Assembly (NCBI RefSeq): GCF_042662125.1
Contig: NZ_JBHSXL010000009.1
Coordinates: 496,001 to 560,000 of the forward strand
DNA length: 64,000 nt
Origin: Halopenitus salinus
GTDB lineage: Archaea > Halobacteriota > Halobacteria > Halobacteriales > Haloferacaceae
Reading direction: 5' to 3'
Position numbers and translations under genes: made by a program. This document shows, in pieces, positions 44,173 through 52,708 of the stretch (position 1 is the stretch's first letter; every line of letters begins with the position of its first letter). The notes under the pieces are model-generated. The model saw only the letters and a list, made by a program, of their open reading frames with translations. It was not told where the DNA came from and made no database searches.

Positions 44173-44744
44173 GAAGTACGAGCTGACCGTGAGGGGAAAC
44201 GCGAGGTGGCCCGGGAAGGAAACGGCGCGACGGACGGAGAAGGAAACGTCCAGACGTATCCTCGGTTCCATACATTTATTCGGGAGCACGCAGTAATACC
44301 CCTCGCCGGTGTTTCGGCGCTTTTCTCGTCGAAACGTCGGTATCGATCCGCTCCCGTCCCGACCGTCGGGTGATGTGGACGGACCGTGGCTGGATCCGCC
44401 ACGTCCGTCCCGCCCGCGCACATCACCCGTCACCGCTCCCGTCGTTCGTGAACGAACGCCGACGCTCGAGACGTATCCCCGCGATTGGAGAACTAATTCA
44501 CGATCATCGTCATACGTCCGTGAAATTGATCGAAAGACGTGAATCAGTCGGCATCTCCGCATCGATATTCACTCATCGAAAACTTCGATGGACGTCCGTC
44601 GCTAGTTTTGACGCGAAGAGGCCGGTTATATCGCCTCGAGCGATGATCATCTATCGGCGTCCGCGTTCCGCGATCGACGCCGACCGTCGGACGCCGCCTG
44701 TGGACTAGTGCTCCCACAGTGGCTTGGTCAGTCACCGGCCCGAT

Positions 44745-44775
44745 CGATCGTTCGCTCGCCAGGAGCGAACGATCG
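44745..44775. terminator. 13-bp perfect inverted repeat, possible terminator
   Basis: The arms CGATCGTTCGCTC (44745-44757) and GAGCGAACGATCG (44763-44775) are exact complements with a 5-nt loop. It lies about 84 nt beyond the TFB stop. On the plus strand it is followed by TTTG. It could terminate or insulate transcription, but archaeal terminators usually need only a U-run, so the role is uncertain. Confidence 0.4.
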
Positions 44776-44780
44776 TTTGT

Positions 44781-44820
44781 GTACGTCGTAGCTGGACTTT
44801 GTACGCCGTGGCTGGACTCG
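44781..44820. repeat. 20-bp direct repeat
   Basis: Units 44781-44800 and 44801-44820 both read GTACGYCGTRGCTGGACT and differ mainly at two transitions and the last two bases. They directly follow the hairpin. Confidence 0.75.
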
Positions 44821-44858
44821 GATCCGATCTCCGTCAGAACACGTCAGTCGGTACGCGA

Positions 44859-45938
44859 TCAGACGCCGGCGGCCTCGGCTTCGGCCTCCGCGTCACCCTC
44901 GGCGAACCCGGGGAATCGGGCCTCCTCGGCCTCGAGCAGCTCCTGATACCGGTTTCGGATCGTGACCTCGCTCATGTCCGTCGCGTCGCTCACTTCACTT
45001 TGGGTGAGATCGACGTTCGTGAGCTTGCCGGCGGCGTAGATCGCGGCGGCCGCGAGCCCGACCGGCGACTTGCCGCTGTGGACGTTCTGCCGTTTGCCCT
45101 GTTCGAGCAGCTGGCGGGCGTACTGTTCGGTCTCGTCGGGCACCTCGAGCTCGCTGGCGAACCGGGGCAGGTACTCGACCGGGTCGGCCGGCTTGATCTC
45201 CAGTTTGAGCTCGCGGTTGATGTAGCGGTAGGCCCGCTTGAACTCCTCGGCGTCGACGCGGCTGACGGCGGCGATCTCGTCGATCGACCGCGGCACCTGC
45301 TCCATCCGGGCCGCGGCCTGCAGGCTCGCCGTGGCGATCCCCTCGATGGATCGGCCGGGGAGCATGTCGTTGTCGAGCGCCTGCCGATAGATGACGGAGG
45401 CGGTCTCGCGGACGTTCTCGGGGAGGCCGAGCGCGGAGGCCATGCGGTCGATCTCGCCGAGCGCCTGTTTCAGGTTGCGCTCCTTGGAGTCGCGGGTGCG
45501 GAACCGCTCGTTCCAGGTCCGGAGCCGCTGCATCTTCTGGCGCTGATTCGAGGAGAGCGCGTTGCCGTAGGCGTCCTTGTCCTGCCAGCCGATGTTCGTC
45601 GACAGGCCCTCGTCGTGCATCATCTTCGTCGTGGGGGCGCCGACGCGCGACTTCTGGTCGCGCTCGCTCGAGTCGAACGCGCGCCACTCGGGACCGCGGT
45701 CGATCTCGTCGGACTCGACGACGAGTCCACAGCCCGAACAGACGGTCTCGGCGCCGTCGTGTTCGAGCCGGCTCCCGCACTCGGGACAGGTCGTCTCGGA
45801 TTCGGTCTCCGTCGTCGATTCCGACTCGGCCGTGGCTCGCTCGCCGGTGGTCCTTCGCTCGTCGGTGGTCCTTCGCTCGTCGGTGGTCGATTCCTCGTCG
45901 GTCGTGCGCCGGTGGGCGCGGAAGGTGGTCTTACTCAT
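44859..45938 (-). CDS. tfb: Transcription initiation factor TFB, second paralogue
   Basis: A 359-residue TFB. The zinc ribbon cysteines are 51, 54, 67 and 70, and the linker and first cyclin repeat match the TFB at 25134-26099 almost residue for residue (DEIDRGPEWRAFD, LRTWNERFRTRDSKERNLKQ). The second cyclin repeat differs more (YRYINRELKLEIKPADPVEY). It carries an extra N-terminal extension with three near-identical repeats (TTDERR, TTDERR, TTGER) and a Thr/Glu-rich stretch before the ribbon, absent from the other TFB. The C-terminus adds an acidic tail (EAEAEAAGV). Tandem TATA boxes lie upstream. Confidence 0.97.
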   Translation of the reverse strand: MSKTTFRAHRRTTDEESTTDERRTTDERRTTGERATAESESTTETESETTCPECGSRLEHDGAETVCSGCGLVVESDEIDRGPEWRAFDSSERDQKSRVGAPTTKMMHDEGLSTNIGWQDKDAYGNALSSNQRQKMQRLRTWNERFRTRDSKERNLKQALGEIDRMASALGLPENVRETASVIYRQALDNDMLPGRSIEGIATASLQAAARMEQVPRSIDEIAAVSRVDAEEFKRAYRYINRELKLEIKPADPVEYLPRFASELEVPDETEQYARQLLEQGKRQNVHSGKSPVGLAAAAIYAAGKLTNVDLTQSEVSDATDMSEVTIRNRYQELLEAEEARFPGFAEGDAEAEAEAAGV

Positions 45939-46228
45939 GTGTTGAACTGAACGGACGTCGTCGCCCTGTACGGGCCGCGATGAGGAGGACGAAAGCGATA
46001 TAAAATCCCGACCTCGCTCGTTCCTTCACTCCGAGTTAGGAACTAAGAGTATATAAATATGTCGTGGTATGATATCACAATCGAATGTACGATGTCTCTA
46101 ACCGGGGTTTAGAGAACCAATATCATCCATTTATATGACGTTCGTTCGCCCTCCGACTTGGGTCGCCCGCGATCATCGTTTCACCGGGGTCCGGCGTCGA
46201 TCCTTCACCCGAATCCGACGTCGATCCC
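45939..46228. other. AT-rich upstream region of the second TFB with multiple TATA elements
   Basis: A low-GC stretch with a minus-strand TATA at 45999-46006 (about 60 nt above the TFB start), a second ATATAAATAT at 46051-46060, and a 7-bp hairpin (arms TCTCTAA 46095-46101 and TTAGAGA 46109-46115). It looks like the complex promoter of the TFB gene; no coding region is visible. Confidence 0.6.
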
Positions 46229-47479
46229 TCATCCGGGTCCGGCGTCGATCCCGGCGTCCTCGAGAAGCGACGCCACGTACTTGCCGACGTGGTCGTCCAT
46301 TCGCCGTTTGAATCCGGCTCGACGTGCGAGCCGGTCGAGCTCCCGCGAGACGTAGGTGCCGTACTGGAGCGCCTTCTTGTCGGCTTGCCGAACCGGATCG
46401 GGGACGAGTCCCGACGCCGCCCGCCTGAGCGCGATCTTCCGCTCGTCCGGCGTCGCGAGCAGTTCACCCGGAAGTCGGAGCGCGGCGTCGACGACCGGGT
46501 CGGCCAAAAGCGGCGTAACGGGCTCGATCCCGGCCACGCGGATCGCGGGGACGTCCCGCGCGAGCTGGCCGGGAAGCGACCCCACCGTCTCGTCGCGTGC
46601 GCCGCGTACCGTCTCCGCCTCGACCCGGTGGTCGTCGGCCGGCTCGACCACCTTGCTGTATCCGCCGAACAGCTCGTCCGCGCCCTGCCCGAGAAGGAGC
46701 CGATCGTGTCCGTCCGCGGCCGCCGCACGACCAACGAGGTAAAGGGGGATGGCGATGGAGAGGTCCATCGCGTTCGTCCGCCCCGTCGCGGCGACCAGCC
46801 CCGGGACGGCCTCGACGAGGTCGTCGTGTGTCACCTCGACGATCCGCAGGTCGTCCTCGCGTCCCATCGCCCCTGCGGCCTCCCGGGCCGCCTCGACGTC
46901 GTGACACCCCTCGAATCCGGCGACGTAACACGGCGCGTCCGGGGCGCCGCTCGCGACGAGCGCCGAATCGATCCCGCCGGAGAAGGCGACGGCGACGTCC
47001 CCGCCTTCCACACCGAATTTGCCCCCGCTATCGGTTCCAGGGTCGCCGGAGCGACCGATCGCCGCCCGAACGGCGTCGTCGACCGCCGCCTGCGCCGTCT
47101 CCGGGGGAGCGGGGGCCGGCTCCGGGAGCGTCCAGATCGTCCGACTTCCGGACGCGGTCACGACGCTGCCCGCCGAAACCGGAACGGGCGACTCGAGCGC
47201 CCGTCGATCGAACGCCCACGCTCCCTCAGCCGTCGGATCCGGGCACTCCGCCTCGACGAACAGGGGTTCGCGTCCGAGGACGTCGCGGACGAGCGCGGGT
47301 TCCTCCGCGCCGTGTTCGTCTCCACGATCCGTTTCGGGCTTCAGGACGAGCCGGCCCGCGAACCCCCTCCCGCCGGGGAGCGGGTCGGCGTCGTCGATGG
47401 CGTCCTCGATCGCCTCGGCCGTGGCGCCGCGAAGCCGGGCGTCGTCGGAGCCGGTCGGTCGGTCGGCGTGTGCCGTCAT
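46229..47479 (-). CDS. Asparagine-synthase-like ATP-pyrophosphatase without glutaminase domain
   Basis: A 416-residue protein with the asparagine synthetase C-terminal domain: PP-loop AVAFSGGIDSALVASGA near residues 163-180, LLLGQGADELFGGYSKVV, and KKALQYGTYVSRELDRL. The first 140 residues do not carry the Cys2 glutamine amidotransferase domain seen in AsnB, so ammonia or another donor would be used. It overlaps the PHP-domain gene by four bases. In haloarchaea such proteins are annotated as asparagine synthase C-terminal; the product is unverified. A role in adenylating and amidating some other acid is possible. Confidence 0.85.
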   Translation of the reverse strand: MTAHADRPTGSDDARLRGATAEAIEDAIDDADPLPGGRGFAGRLVLKPETDRGDEHGAEEPALVRDVLGREPLFVEAECPDPTAEGAWAFDRRALESPVPVSAGSVVTASGSRTIWTLPEPAPAPPETAQAAVDDAVRAAIGRSGDPGTDSGGKFGVEGGDVAVAFSGGIDSALVASGAPDAPCYVAGFEGCHDVEAAREAAGAMGREDDLRIVEVTHDDLVEAVPGLVAATGRTNAMDLSIAIPLYLVGRAAAADGHDRLLLGQGADELFGGYSKVVEPADDHRVEAETVRGARDETVGSLPGQLARDVPAIRVAGIEPVTPLLADPVVDAALRLPGELLATPDERKIALRRAASGLVPDPVRQADKKALQYGTYVSRELDRLARRAGFKRRMDDHVGKYVASLLEDAGIDAGPG

Positions 47480-48159
47480 CGCACCGACCGCAGTCGGCGG
47501 AGCACGCGGCGTTTCGCCCCGCCGGCCGCCTGCCGGAAGGAGACGTGCCAGGGCGTTCGGCTCCCGACCACGCTGGTTCGTCCCTCCGCGATCGCCTCGA
47601 GGATCGCCTCGGCGGACGGCTCGTCGGCGTCGACCTCCGTGACCGCCTGTCCGACCATCTCGGAGATGTGTGCGTCGCTGCCGGCGGTCTGCGGAAGGTC
47701 GTGTTCAACCGCGAACCGCTCGGCCTTCCGATTGGCCCGGCCCGTCAACAGCCGCGAGTTGTACACCTCGATCGCGTCCGCGCTCGCGAGCTGTTCCTCC
47801 GTGACGTGGGCTGCGACCCCGTGACGGGTCTTCTGGAAGGGGTGAGGAACGACCGCGATTCCCCCCTGGTCGTGGATACGCGCGAGGGTTTCGTCGTAGG
47901 AGAGCCCCGCCGGAATCGCACGGTCGATGCCGAACGCGAGCACGTGGCCGGCCGCACACGTCACCTCCATCCCGACGATCCCGACGAGTCCGTGTTCGGC
48001 GGACAGCTCCGCCGCGGCACGGGAGGCGTCGATCTCGTCGTGGTCCGTGACGGCGAGGGCGTCGAGGCCGACCGCCGCCGCCTGCTCGACGAGGAGGTCG
48101 ACCGGATCGCGGCCGTCGTGGGACAGCTCCGAGTGGGTGTGCAGCTCGACCGATAACAC
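47476..48159 (-). CDS. PHP-domain phosphoesterase
   Basis: A 227-residue PHP-domain metal hydrolase. Metal ligands appear in order: ELHTHSELSHDG, AVTDHDEIDASRA, GMEVTCAAGHVLAFG, VVPHPFQK and AGSDAHISE. The family includes phosphatases and nucleases acting with three metals. The GTG at 48157-48159 is used as start because a TTTTGT TATA-like sequence lies about 25 nt upstream and the HTH ligand then falls at residues 7-9. The stop overlaps the start of the asparagine-synthase-like gene, so the two proteins are made together. Confidence 0.88.
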   Translation of the reverse strand: MLSVELHTHSELSHDGRDPVDLLVEQAAAVGLDALAVTDHDEIDASRAAAELSAEHGLVGIVGMEVTCAAGHVLAFGIDRAIPAGLSYDETLARIHDQGGIAVVPHPFQKTRHGVAAHVTEEQLASADAIEVYNSRLLTGRANRKAERFAVEHDLPQTAGSDAHISEMVGQAVTEVDADEPSAEAILEAIAEGRTSVVGSRTPWHVSFRQAAGGAKRRVLRRLRSVR

Positions 48160-48194
48160 GCCCGACCGTACGCGAGTGGTCCACAAAAGAACCC

Positions 48195-48282
48195 CGGTCT
48201 CCTCACCGAGGGCATCGCCCCGGTCGTCGATGCCTTCGGTCTCCCCACCGAGGACATCGCGGTCTCCCCACCGAGGACATCG
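48195..48282. repeat. 23-bp tandem repeat
   Basis: Three units of CGGTCTCCYCACCGAGGRCA plus TCG at 48195-48217, 48237-48259 and 48260-48282. The last two are adjacent and identical; the first is separated by 19 bp. The core CCCACCGAGG also occurs in the 19-bp array at 20167-20241. Confidence 0.82.
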
Positions 48283-48347
48283 ATCCTGTCGTCGACGTCT
48301 CCGGCCCCGCCGGTACGATTATGCCCCGCGACGTAGTCGGGCCACAC

Positions 48348-48659
48348 ATGACGGACGTCGATGACGCGCTCGCGGACCGGACGGTCGGGTTCGAGGCGGC
48401 GTTCGCCTACGCGTTGAGCCCCGACATGCGCCGGCTGATCGTCGTCTTCCTGTTCGGCTGGCTGCTGTTGCCCGTCGGGCTCGCGGTCTTCTTCTCGCCC
48501 GAGTTCCTCGTGGGATTCAGCGGGACGATCCGGGAGGCGACGGGGATGGTCATCGGGCTCGTCGTGGTGGTGATCGCCGGGGCGCTGCTCTTCGGCGGGC
48601 TGATCGGCGCCCTCTTCAAGACCATCGCCGACGCGAACCGATACGCGAAGGAGACCTGA
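48348..48659 (+). CDS. Small two-helix membrane protein
   Basis: A 103-residue protein with an N-terminal cytoplasmic segment and two hydrophobic segments (LIVVFLFGWLLLPVGLAVFF and MVIGLVVVVIAGALLFGGLI), ending in a basic/acidic tail. No family motif is recognisable. The ATG at 48348 has a GATTATG TATA-like element about 28 nt upstream; an alternative Met nine codons upstream lies within that element and is unlikely. Probably an integral membrane protein of unknown function. Confidence 0.8.
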   Translation: MTDVDDALADRTVGFEAAFAYALSPDMRRLIVVFLFGWLLLPVGLAVFFSPEFLVGFSGTIREATGMVIGLVVVVIAGALLFGGLIGALFKTIADANRYAKET

Positions 48660-48671
48660 TCGCCCCTCGAA

Positions 48672-48709
48672 CCGGAGTCGGATCGATCCTCAACCCGGAG
48701 TCGGATCGA
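48672..48709. repeat. Direct repeat, period 23 bp
   Basis: CCGGAGTCGGATCGA occurs at 48672-48686 and 48695-48709, just after the membrane-protein stop. Confidence 0.7.
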
Positions 48710-48787
48710 ACTGAAATCGAAGCCGAACGGGGCGGTTAGTTCGGGGTAACTCGAACAGTTAGGTGACGGGGGTACGAACGTCCGGGC

Positions 48788-50215
48788 ATGGCCGATCCGT
48801 TCGTGATCGTCGGCGGTGACGCGGCGGGGTTGAGCGCCGCGAGCAAGTTCAAACGCGAGGCACCGGACCGCGAGGTCGTCGTTCTCGAGCGGGGGCGATG
48901 GGTGTCGTACGCCCACTGCGGGATGCCCTACTACGTGAAGGGCGAGGTCGAGTCGCTGTCGGATCTGCTGTCGCTGTCGCCGGCGGAGATCGTAGAGCGG
49001 GGGATCGACCTCAGGCGGGGGCACGAGGTCACGGGCGTCGATCCGGACGCGAAGACCGTGCGCGTTCGAACCGACTCGGAGCGGTACGATCAGGCGTACG
49101 GCGACCTGCTCGTCGCGACCGGCGCGCGCGCCGTCGACGGACCCATCGACGGGGCCGACCTCGAGGGCGCGTTCACGATGCACGACATGGACGCCGCCGC
49201 GGCGGTTCGGGCCTTCCTGACGCCGCCGGCGGAGATCGATCCCGACGCCGTCGACGGCGAGTACGTCGATCGCGACCGCGTCGAGACGTACGCGACCCGC
49301 GAACCTCCGGAGGCCGTCGCGGTCGTCGGCGGCGGATACGTCGGCGTCGAGATGGTGGAGGCCTTCGAGGCGTACGACCTCGACGTCCACCTCCTCCAGC
49401 GGCCGGATCGCCTGTTGCCCCCGTTCGGCGAGACGGCCAGCGAGCGGGTGATCGAAACGCTGCGCGAACGGGGAGTCCGTGTACGCCTCGGTACCGCGGT
49501 CGACGAGATCGTCGGCGACGGGCGAGCGGAGGCCGTCGTCGCCGGCGACGAGCGGATCCCCGTCGACCTCGCGCTGATCGGGATCGGGATCCGACCCAAC
49601 ACGGGGCCGATCGAGGATGCCGGCGTCGAACTGGGGGACTCCGGCGCCATCGCCGTCGACGACTACGGGCGGACGAACCGGGAGCACGTCTACGCCGCCG
49701 GCGACTGCGCGGAGATGTGCCACGCCGTCACCGGCGAGCCGGAGTGGGTCCCCCTCGGGCTGACCGCCAACCGTGCCGGGCGTGCGATCGGTGCGACCGT
49801 GGCCGGCGACCCGACCCCGGTCGGGGAGATCGCGGGGACGGCCGCGGTGAAGGCCTTCGAGACCGAGTGCGCTCGAACCGGGATCGTCGACCGCGACCGG
49901 GCGCGCGAGGCCGGGTTCGATCCGGTCTCCGAGACGATCACGGCTTCCTCGCGGTCGGGATATTACCCCGGCGCCGCCGAGACGGCGGTCACGCTGGTCG
50001 CCGATCGGGAGACGGAACGACTCCTCGGCGGAGCGATCGTCGGAACCGACCGTGCCGCGATACGCATCGACACGATCGCGACGGCGCTCGAGGCCGGGAT
50101 GACCGTGGCGGACGTGGAGCGGCTCGACCTCGCGTACGCGCCGCCGTTCAGCCCCGTCTGGGACCCCGTGCTCGTCGCGGCCAAGGTTCTCAACGGGTCC
50201 CTCGACGCTCCGTGA
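48788..50215 (+). CDS. CoA-disulfide reductase-like flavoprotein
   Basis: A 475-residue pyridine-nucleotide-disulfide oxidoreductase. The FAD site is FVIVGGDAAGLSAASKFKRE, the NAD(P)H site VAVVGGGYVGVEMVEAFEAY, and the FAD-contact block EHVYAAGDCAEMC. The single active cysteine (Cys44, SYAHCGMPYYVKG) matches CoA-disulfide reductases and NADH oxidases, where it forms a CoA-S-S or sulphenate. The C-terminal dimerisation domain (FETECARTGIVDRDRAREAG and YAPPFSPVWDPVLVAAK) is present. It probably keeps CoA reduced or handles oxygen or persulphides. It is monocistronic; the next gene is purL. Confidence 0.92.
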   Translation: MADPFVIVGGDAAGLSAASKFKREAPDREVVVLERGRWVSYAHCGMPYYVKGEVESLSDLLSLSPAEIVERGIDLRRGHEVTGVDPDAKTVRVRTDSERYDQAYGDLLVATGARAVDGPIDGADLEGAFTMHDMDAAAAVRAFLTPPAEIDPDAVDGEYVDRDRVETYATREPPEAVAVVGGGYVGVEMVEAFEAYDLDVHLLQRPDRLLPPFGETASERVIETLRERGVRVRLGTAVDEIVGDGRAEAVVAGDERIPVDLALIGIGIRPNTGPIEDAGVELGDSGAIAVDDYGRTNREHVYAAGDCAEMCHAVTGEPEWVPLGLTANRAGRAIGATVAGDPTPVGEIAGTAAVKAFETECARTGIVDRDRAREAGFDPVSETITASSRSGYYPGAAETAVTLVADRETERLLGGAIVGTDRAAIRIDTIATALEAGMTVADVERLDLAYAPPFSPVWDPVLVAAKVLNGSLDAP

Positions 50216-50315
50216 GGGTCCGATCGCCGTCTACGGCGTGCTTCCACTGCCGGAGCCTATCCACGTACGTGCACATGAAAAAGCATTAGAACGCACCAAG
50301 TGACCATACAGGTGA

Positions 50316-52559
50316 ATGAGCCTGTCCGATCCGGACGCCGATCTCGTCCGCGCGGAGCTCGGCCGCGATCCCACCCCGGCCGAGGCCGCGCTGTTCGAAA
50401 ACCTCTGGAGCGAACACTGCGCGTACCGGTCCTCGCGGCCGCTGCTCGGCGCCTTCGAGAGCGAGGGAGACGCCGTCGTCGTCGGTCCGGGCGACGACGC
50501 CGCCGTGTTGGCCCTGCCGACCCCCGAGGCCGCAGACGACGCCCCCGGCGACCGCGACGCCGACGACTACGGCGACACCTACGTCACCTTCGGGATCGAG
50601 AGCCACAACCATCCCTCCTACGTGGATCCCTTCGACGGCGCGGCGACCGGCGTCGGCGGGATCGTCCGCGACACGATGAGCATGGGCGCCTATCCGATCG
50701 CGCTGCTCGACTCGCTGTACTTCGGCGCGTTCGACCGCGACCACACGAAGTACCTGCTGGAGGGCGTCGTCGAGGGCATCTCCCACTACGGCAACTGCAT
50801 CGGCGTCCCGACCGTCGGCGGCAGCGTCGCCTTCCACGACGGCTACGAGGGCAACCCGCTCGTGAACGTGGCCTGCGTCGGCCTCACGAACGAGGACCGT
50901 CTCGTGACCGCGGTCGCGGAGGAGCCGGGCAACAAGCTCGTGCTCGTCGGCAACGCCACCGGACGGGACGGCCTCGGCGGCGCCTCCTTCGCCTCCGAGG
51001 ACCTCGCGGAGGACGCGGAGACCGAGGACCGGCCCGCGGTGCAGGTCGGCGACCCCTACGCGGAGAAGCTGCTCATCGAGTGCAACGAGGCGCTCGTCGA
51101 CGAGGACCTCGTCCTCGCCGCCCGGGATCTGGGCGCGGCGGGCCTCGGCGGCGCCTCCTCGGAGCTCGTCGCGAAGGGCGGACTCGGCGCCCACATCGAG
51201 CTCGAGCGCGTCCATCAGCGCGAGCCGAACATGTCGGCGCTCGAGATCCTCCTCGCGGAGTCCCAAGAGCGGATGTGCTACGAGGTCGCCCCCGGGGACG
51301 TCGAGCGTGTCCGCGAGCTGGCCGACCGGTTCGACCTCGGCTGTTCGGTCATCGGCGAGGTGACGGAGGGGAACTACACCTGTACCTTCGAGGGCGAGAC
51401 GGTCGTCGACGTTGACGCGGAGTTTCTCGCGGACGGCGCCCCGATGAACGACCTCGAGTCCGAGCAGCCTTCGGAACCCTCCCGCGATCTCCCCGACGTC
51501 GAACTCGAGGCGGCCTTCGAGGCCGTCGTTGCGGCGCCCTCGACCGCGAGCAAGCGGTGGGTCTACCGCCAGTACGACCACGAGGTCGGCACCCGGACCG
51601 CGCTGCGTCCCGGCGACGACGCGGCGATCATGGCGATCCGGGAGGCGGCCGGCGACGCCGGTGCGGACGACGACGTCGGAGCCGGCGATGGCCCCGATTC
51701 GACCGACGACGCCGAGGGCGCGGGCGTGGGACTCGCGCTCTCCTCGGGCGCCAACCCCGACTGGACGGCGGCCGATCCCCACGGCGGCGCCCGCGCGGTC
51801 GCCCTCGAGAACGCGACGAACCTCGCGGCGAAGGGCGCCGTCCCGCTCGCGGCCGTCGACTGTCTCAACGGCGGTAACCCGGAGAAACCCGACGTCTACG
51901 GCGGTTTCGAGGCGATCGTCGACGGATTGGCCGAGATGTGCGACTCCCTCGAGACTCCCGTCGTTGGCGGGAACGTCTCGCTGTACAACGACAGCGTGGC
52001 AGGACCCATCCCGCCGACGCCGACGCTCGCGATGATCGGCACGAAGCGCGGCTACGACGCCCCGCCGGCCGCGCTCGATGCGGACGTGGCCGAGGAGTCC
52101 GATCTCCTGCTCGTGGGCGAGGGCGGCGGTGCGCTCGGCGGGTCGCAGTATCTCGCGCGAGCCGGCGGAAGCGACCGTTTCCCGGCGCTGTCGGAGAACC
52201 CGGCCGATCTCGTCGACACGCTCGCGCGGATCGCGCGCGCGGACTCGACGGTCGCCGCCCACGACGTGAGCGACGGCGGGCTCGCCGTCGCCCTCGCCGA
52301 ACTCGTGACCGACGACGCGGGCGTCGACGTCGAGCTGCCGGACCGCGTGGCCGCCTTCGAGGAGACGCCCGGCCGGCTCGTCGTCCAGACAACGGACCCC
52401 GAGGCGGTCGCCGAGCTCGCCGGGGACGTGCCCGTCCTCCGGCTCGGATCGGTGACGACCGACGGACGACTCGCGTTGACCGTTGGCGAGGACCGCCTCG
52501 AGGCGACGGCCGAGTCGATCCGGAGCCGACGCGACGTGCTCGAGCGCGAGATCGCGTGA
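50316..52559 (+). CDS. purL: Phosphoribosylformylglycinamidine synthase, large subunit
   Basis: A 747-residue archaeal small-type PurL, which together with PurQ and PurS converts FGAR to FGAM in purine synthesis. Key segments: LGRDPTPAEAALFENLWSEH at the start, then TFGIESHNHPSYVDPFDGAA, GGIVRDTMSMGAYPIALLDS and ARDLGAAGLGGASSELVAKG. The FGAM-synthase ATPase halves repeat (residues about 50-350 and 410-745). Acidic insertions near residues 455-475 (ADDDVGAGDGPDSTDDAEGA) are halophilic linkers. The start ATG follows a TATA-like AAAAAGCATTA; PurQ/PurS are not in this window. Confidence 0.95.
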   Translation: MSLSDPDADLVRAELGRDPTPAEAALFENLWSEHCAYRSSRPLLGAFESEGDAVVVGPGDDAAVLALPTPEAADDAPGDRDADDYGDTYVTFGIESHNHPSYVDPFDGAATGVGGIVRDTMSMGAYPIALLDSLYFGAFDRDHTKYLLEGVVEGISHYGNCIGVPTVGGSVAFHDGYEGNPLVNVACVGLTNEDRLVTAVAEEPGNKLVLVGNATGRDGLGGASFASEDLAEDAETEDRPAVQVGDPYAEKLLIECNEALVDEDLVLAARDLGAAGLGGASSELVAKGGLGAHIELERVHQREPNMSALEILLAESQERMCYEVAPGDVERVRELADRFDLGCSVIGEVTEGNYTCTFEGETVVDVDAEFLADGAPMNDLESEQPSEPSRDLPDVELEAAFEAVVAAPSTASKRWVYRQYDHEVGTRTALRPGDDAAIMAIREAAGDAGADDDVGAGDGPDSTDDAEGAGVGLALSSGANPDWTAADPHGGARAVALENATNLAAKGAVPLAAVDCLNGGNPEKPDVYGGFEAIVDGLAEMCDSLETPVVGGNVSLYNDSVAGPIPPTPTLAMIGTKRGYDAPPAALDADVAEESDLLLVGEGGGALGGSQYLARAGGSDRFPALSENPADLVDTLARIARADSTVAAHDVSDGGLAVALAELVTDDAGVDVELPDRVAAFEETPGRLVVQTTDPEAVAELAGDVPVLRLGSVTTDGRLALTVGEDRLEATAESIRSRRDVLEREIA

Positions 52560-52644
52560 GGAGACTCGGAGACTGGTCGCCGATTCGACCGACTCCGCCG
52601 CGTCCGTGCGCTCGCCGCGGATTCGTTGACCGCGAGCGACACGT

Positions 52645-52662
52645 TTTTAGGGTTTCCTAAAA
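52645..52662. promoter_or_regulatory. Iron-box-like palindrome upstream of an ABC ATPase
   Basis: The sequence TTTTAGG-GTTT-CCTAAAA is a perfect inverted repeat with 7-bp arms and a 4-bp centre, 46 bp before the ATPase start. Palindromes of the TTAGG-N-CCTAA type are bound by DtxR-family iron regulators (Idr/SirR) in other organisms and are reported in haloarchaea; that this is one is inference. Confidence 0.6.
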
Positions 52663-52708
52663 GATCTTCGGGCAACGACCACGCGGATTCCGTGGTGGGA
52701 ACTCGTCC

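Larger units (their letters stand above)
44173..44858. other. Long intergenic region between nitrilase and second TFB gene
   Basis: No credible gene is seen in these 686 bases, which are lower in GC than the neighbours. The region holds AT-rich segments (for example near 44271), a 13-bp perfect hairpin (44745-44775) and a 20-bp direct repeat (44781-44820). Confidence 0.6.

Noticed and set aside
44173..44858. Hidden protein gene in the 686-bp gap
   Set aside because: Frames present are short, with no motif and no start-TATA pairing; noncoding is the better reading.
46123..46734. 203-residue minus-strand frame beyond the end of the asparagine-synthase-like gene
   Set aside because: Low-complexity arginine/serine text in a shifted frame over a well-supported gene; no homology.
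50286..52262. 658-residue minus-strand frame opposite purL
   Set aside because: Antisense shadow of an unmistakable purL.
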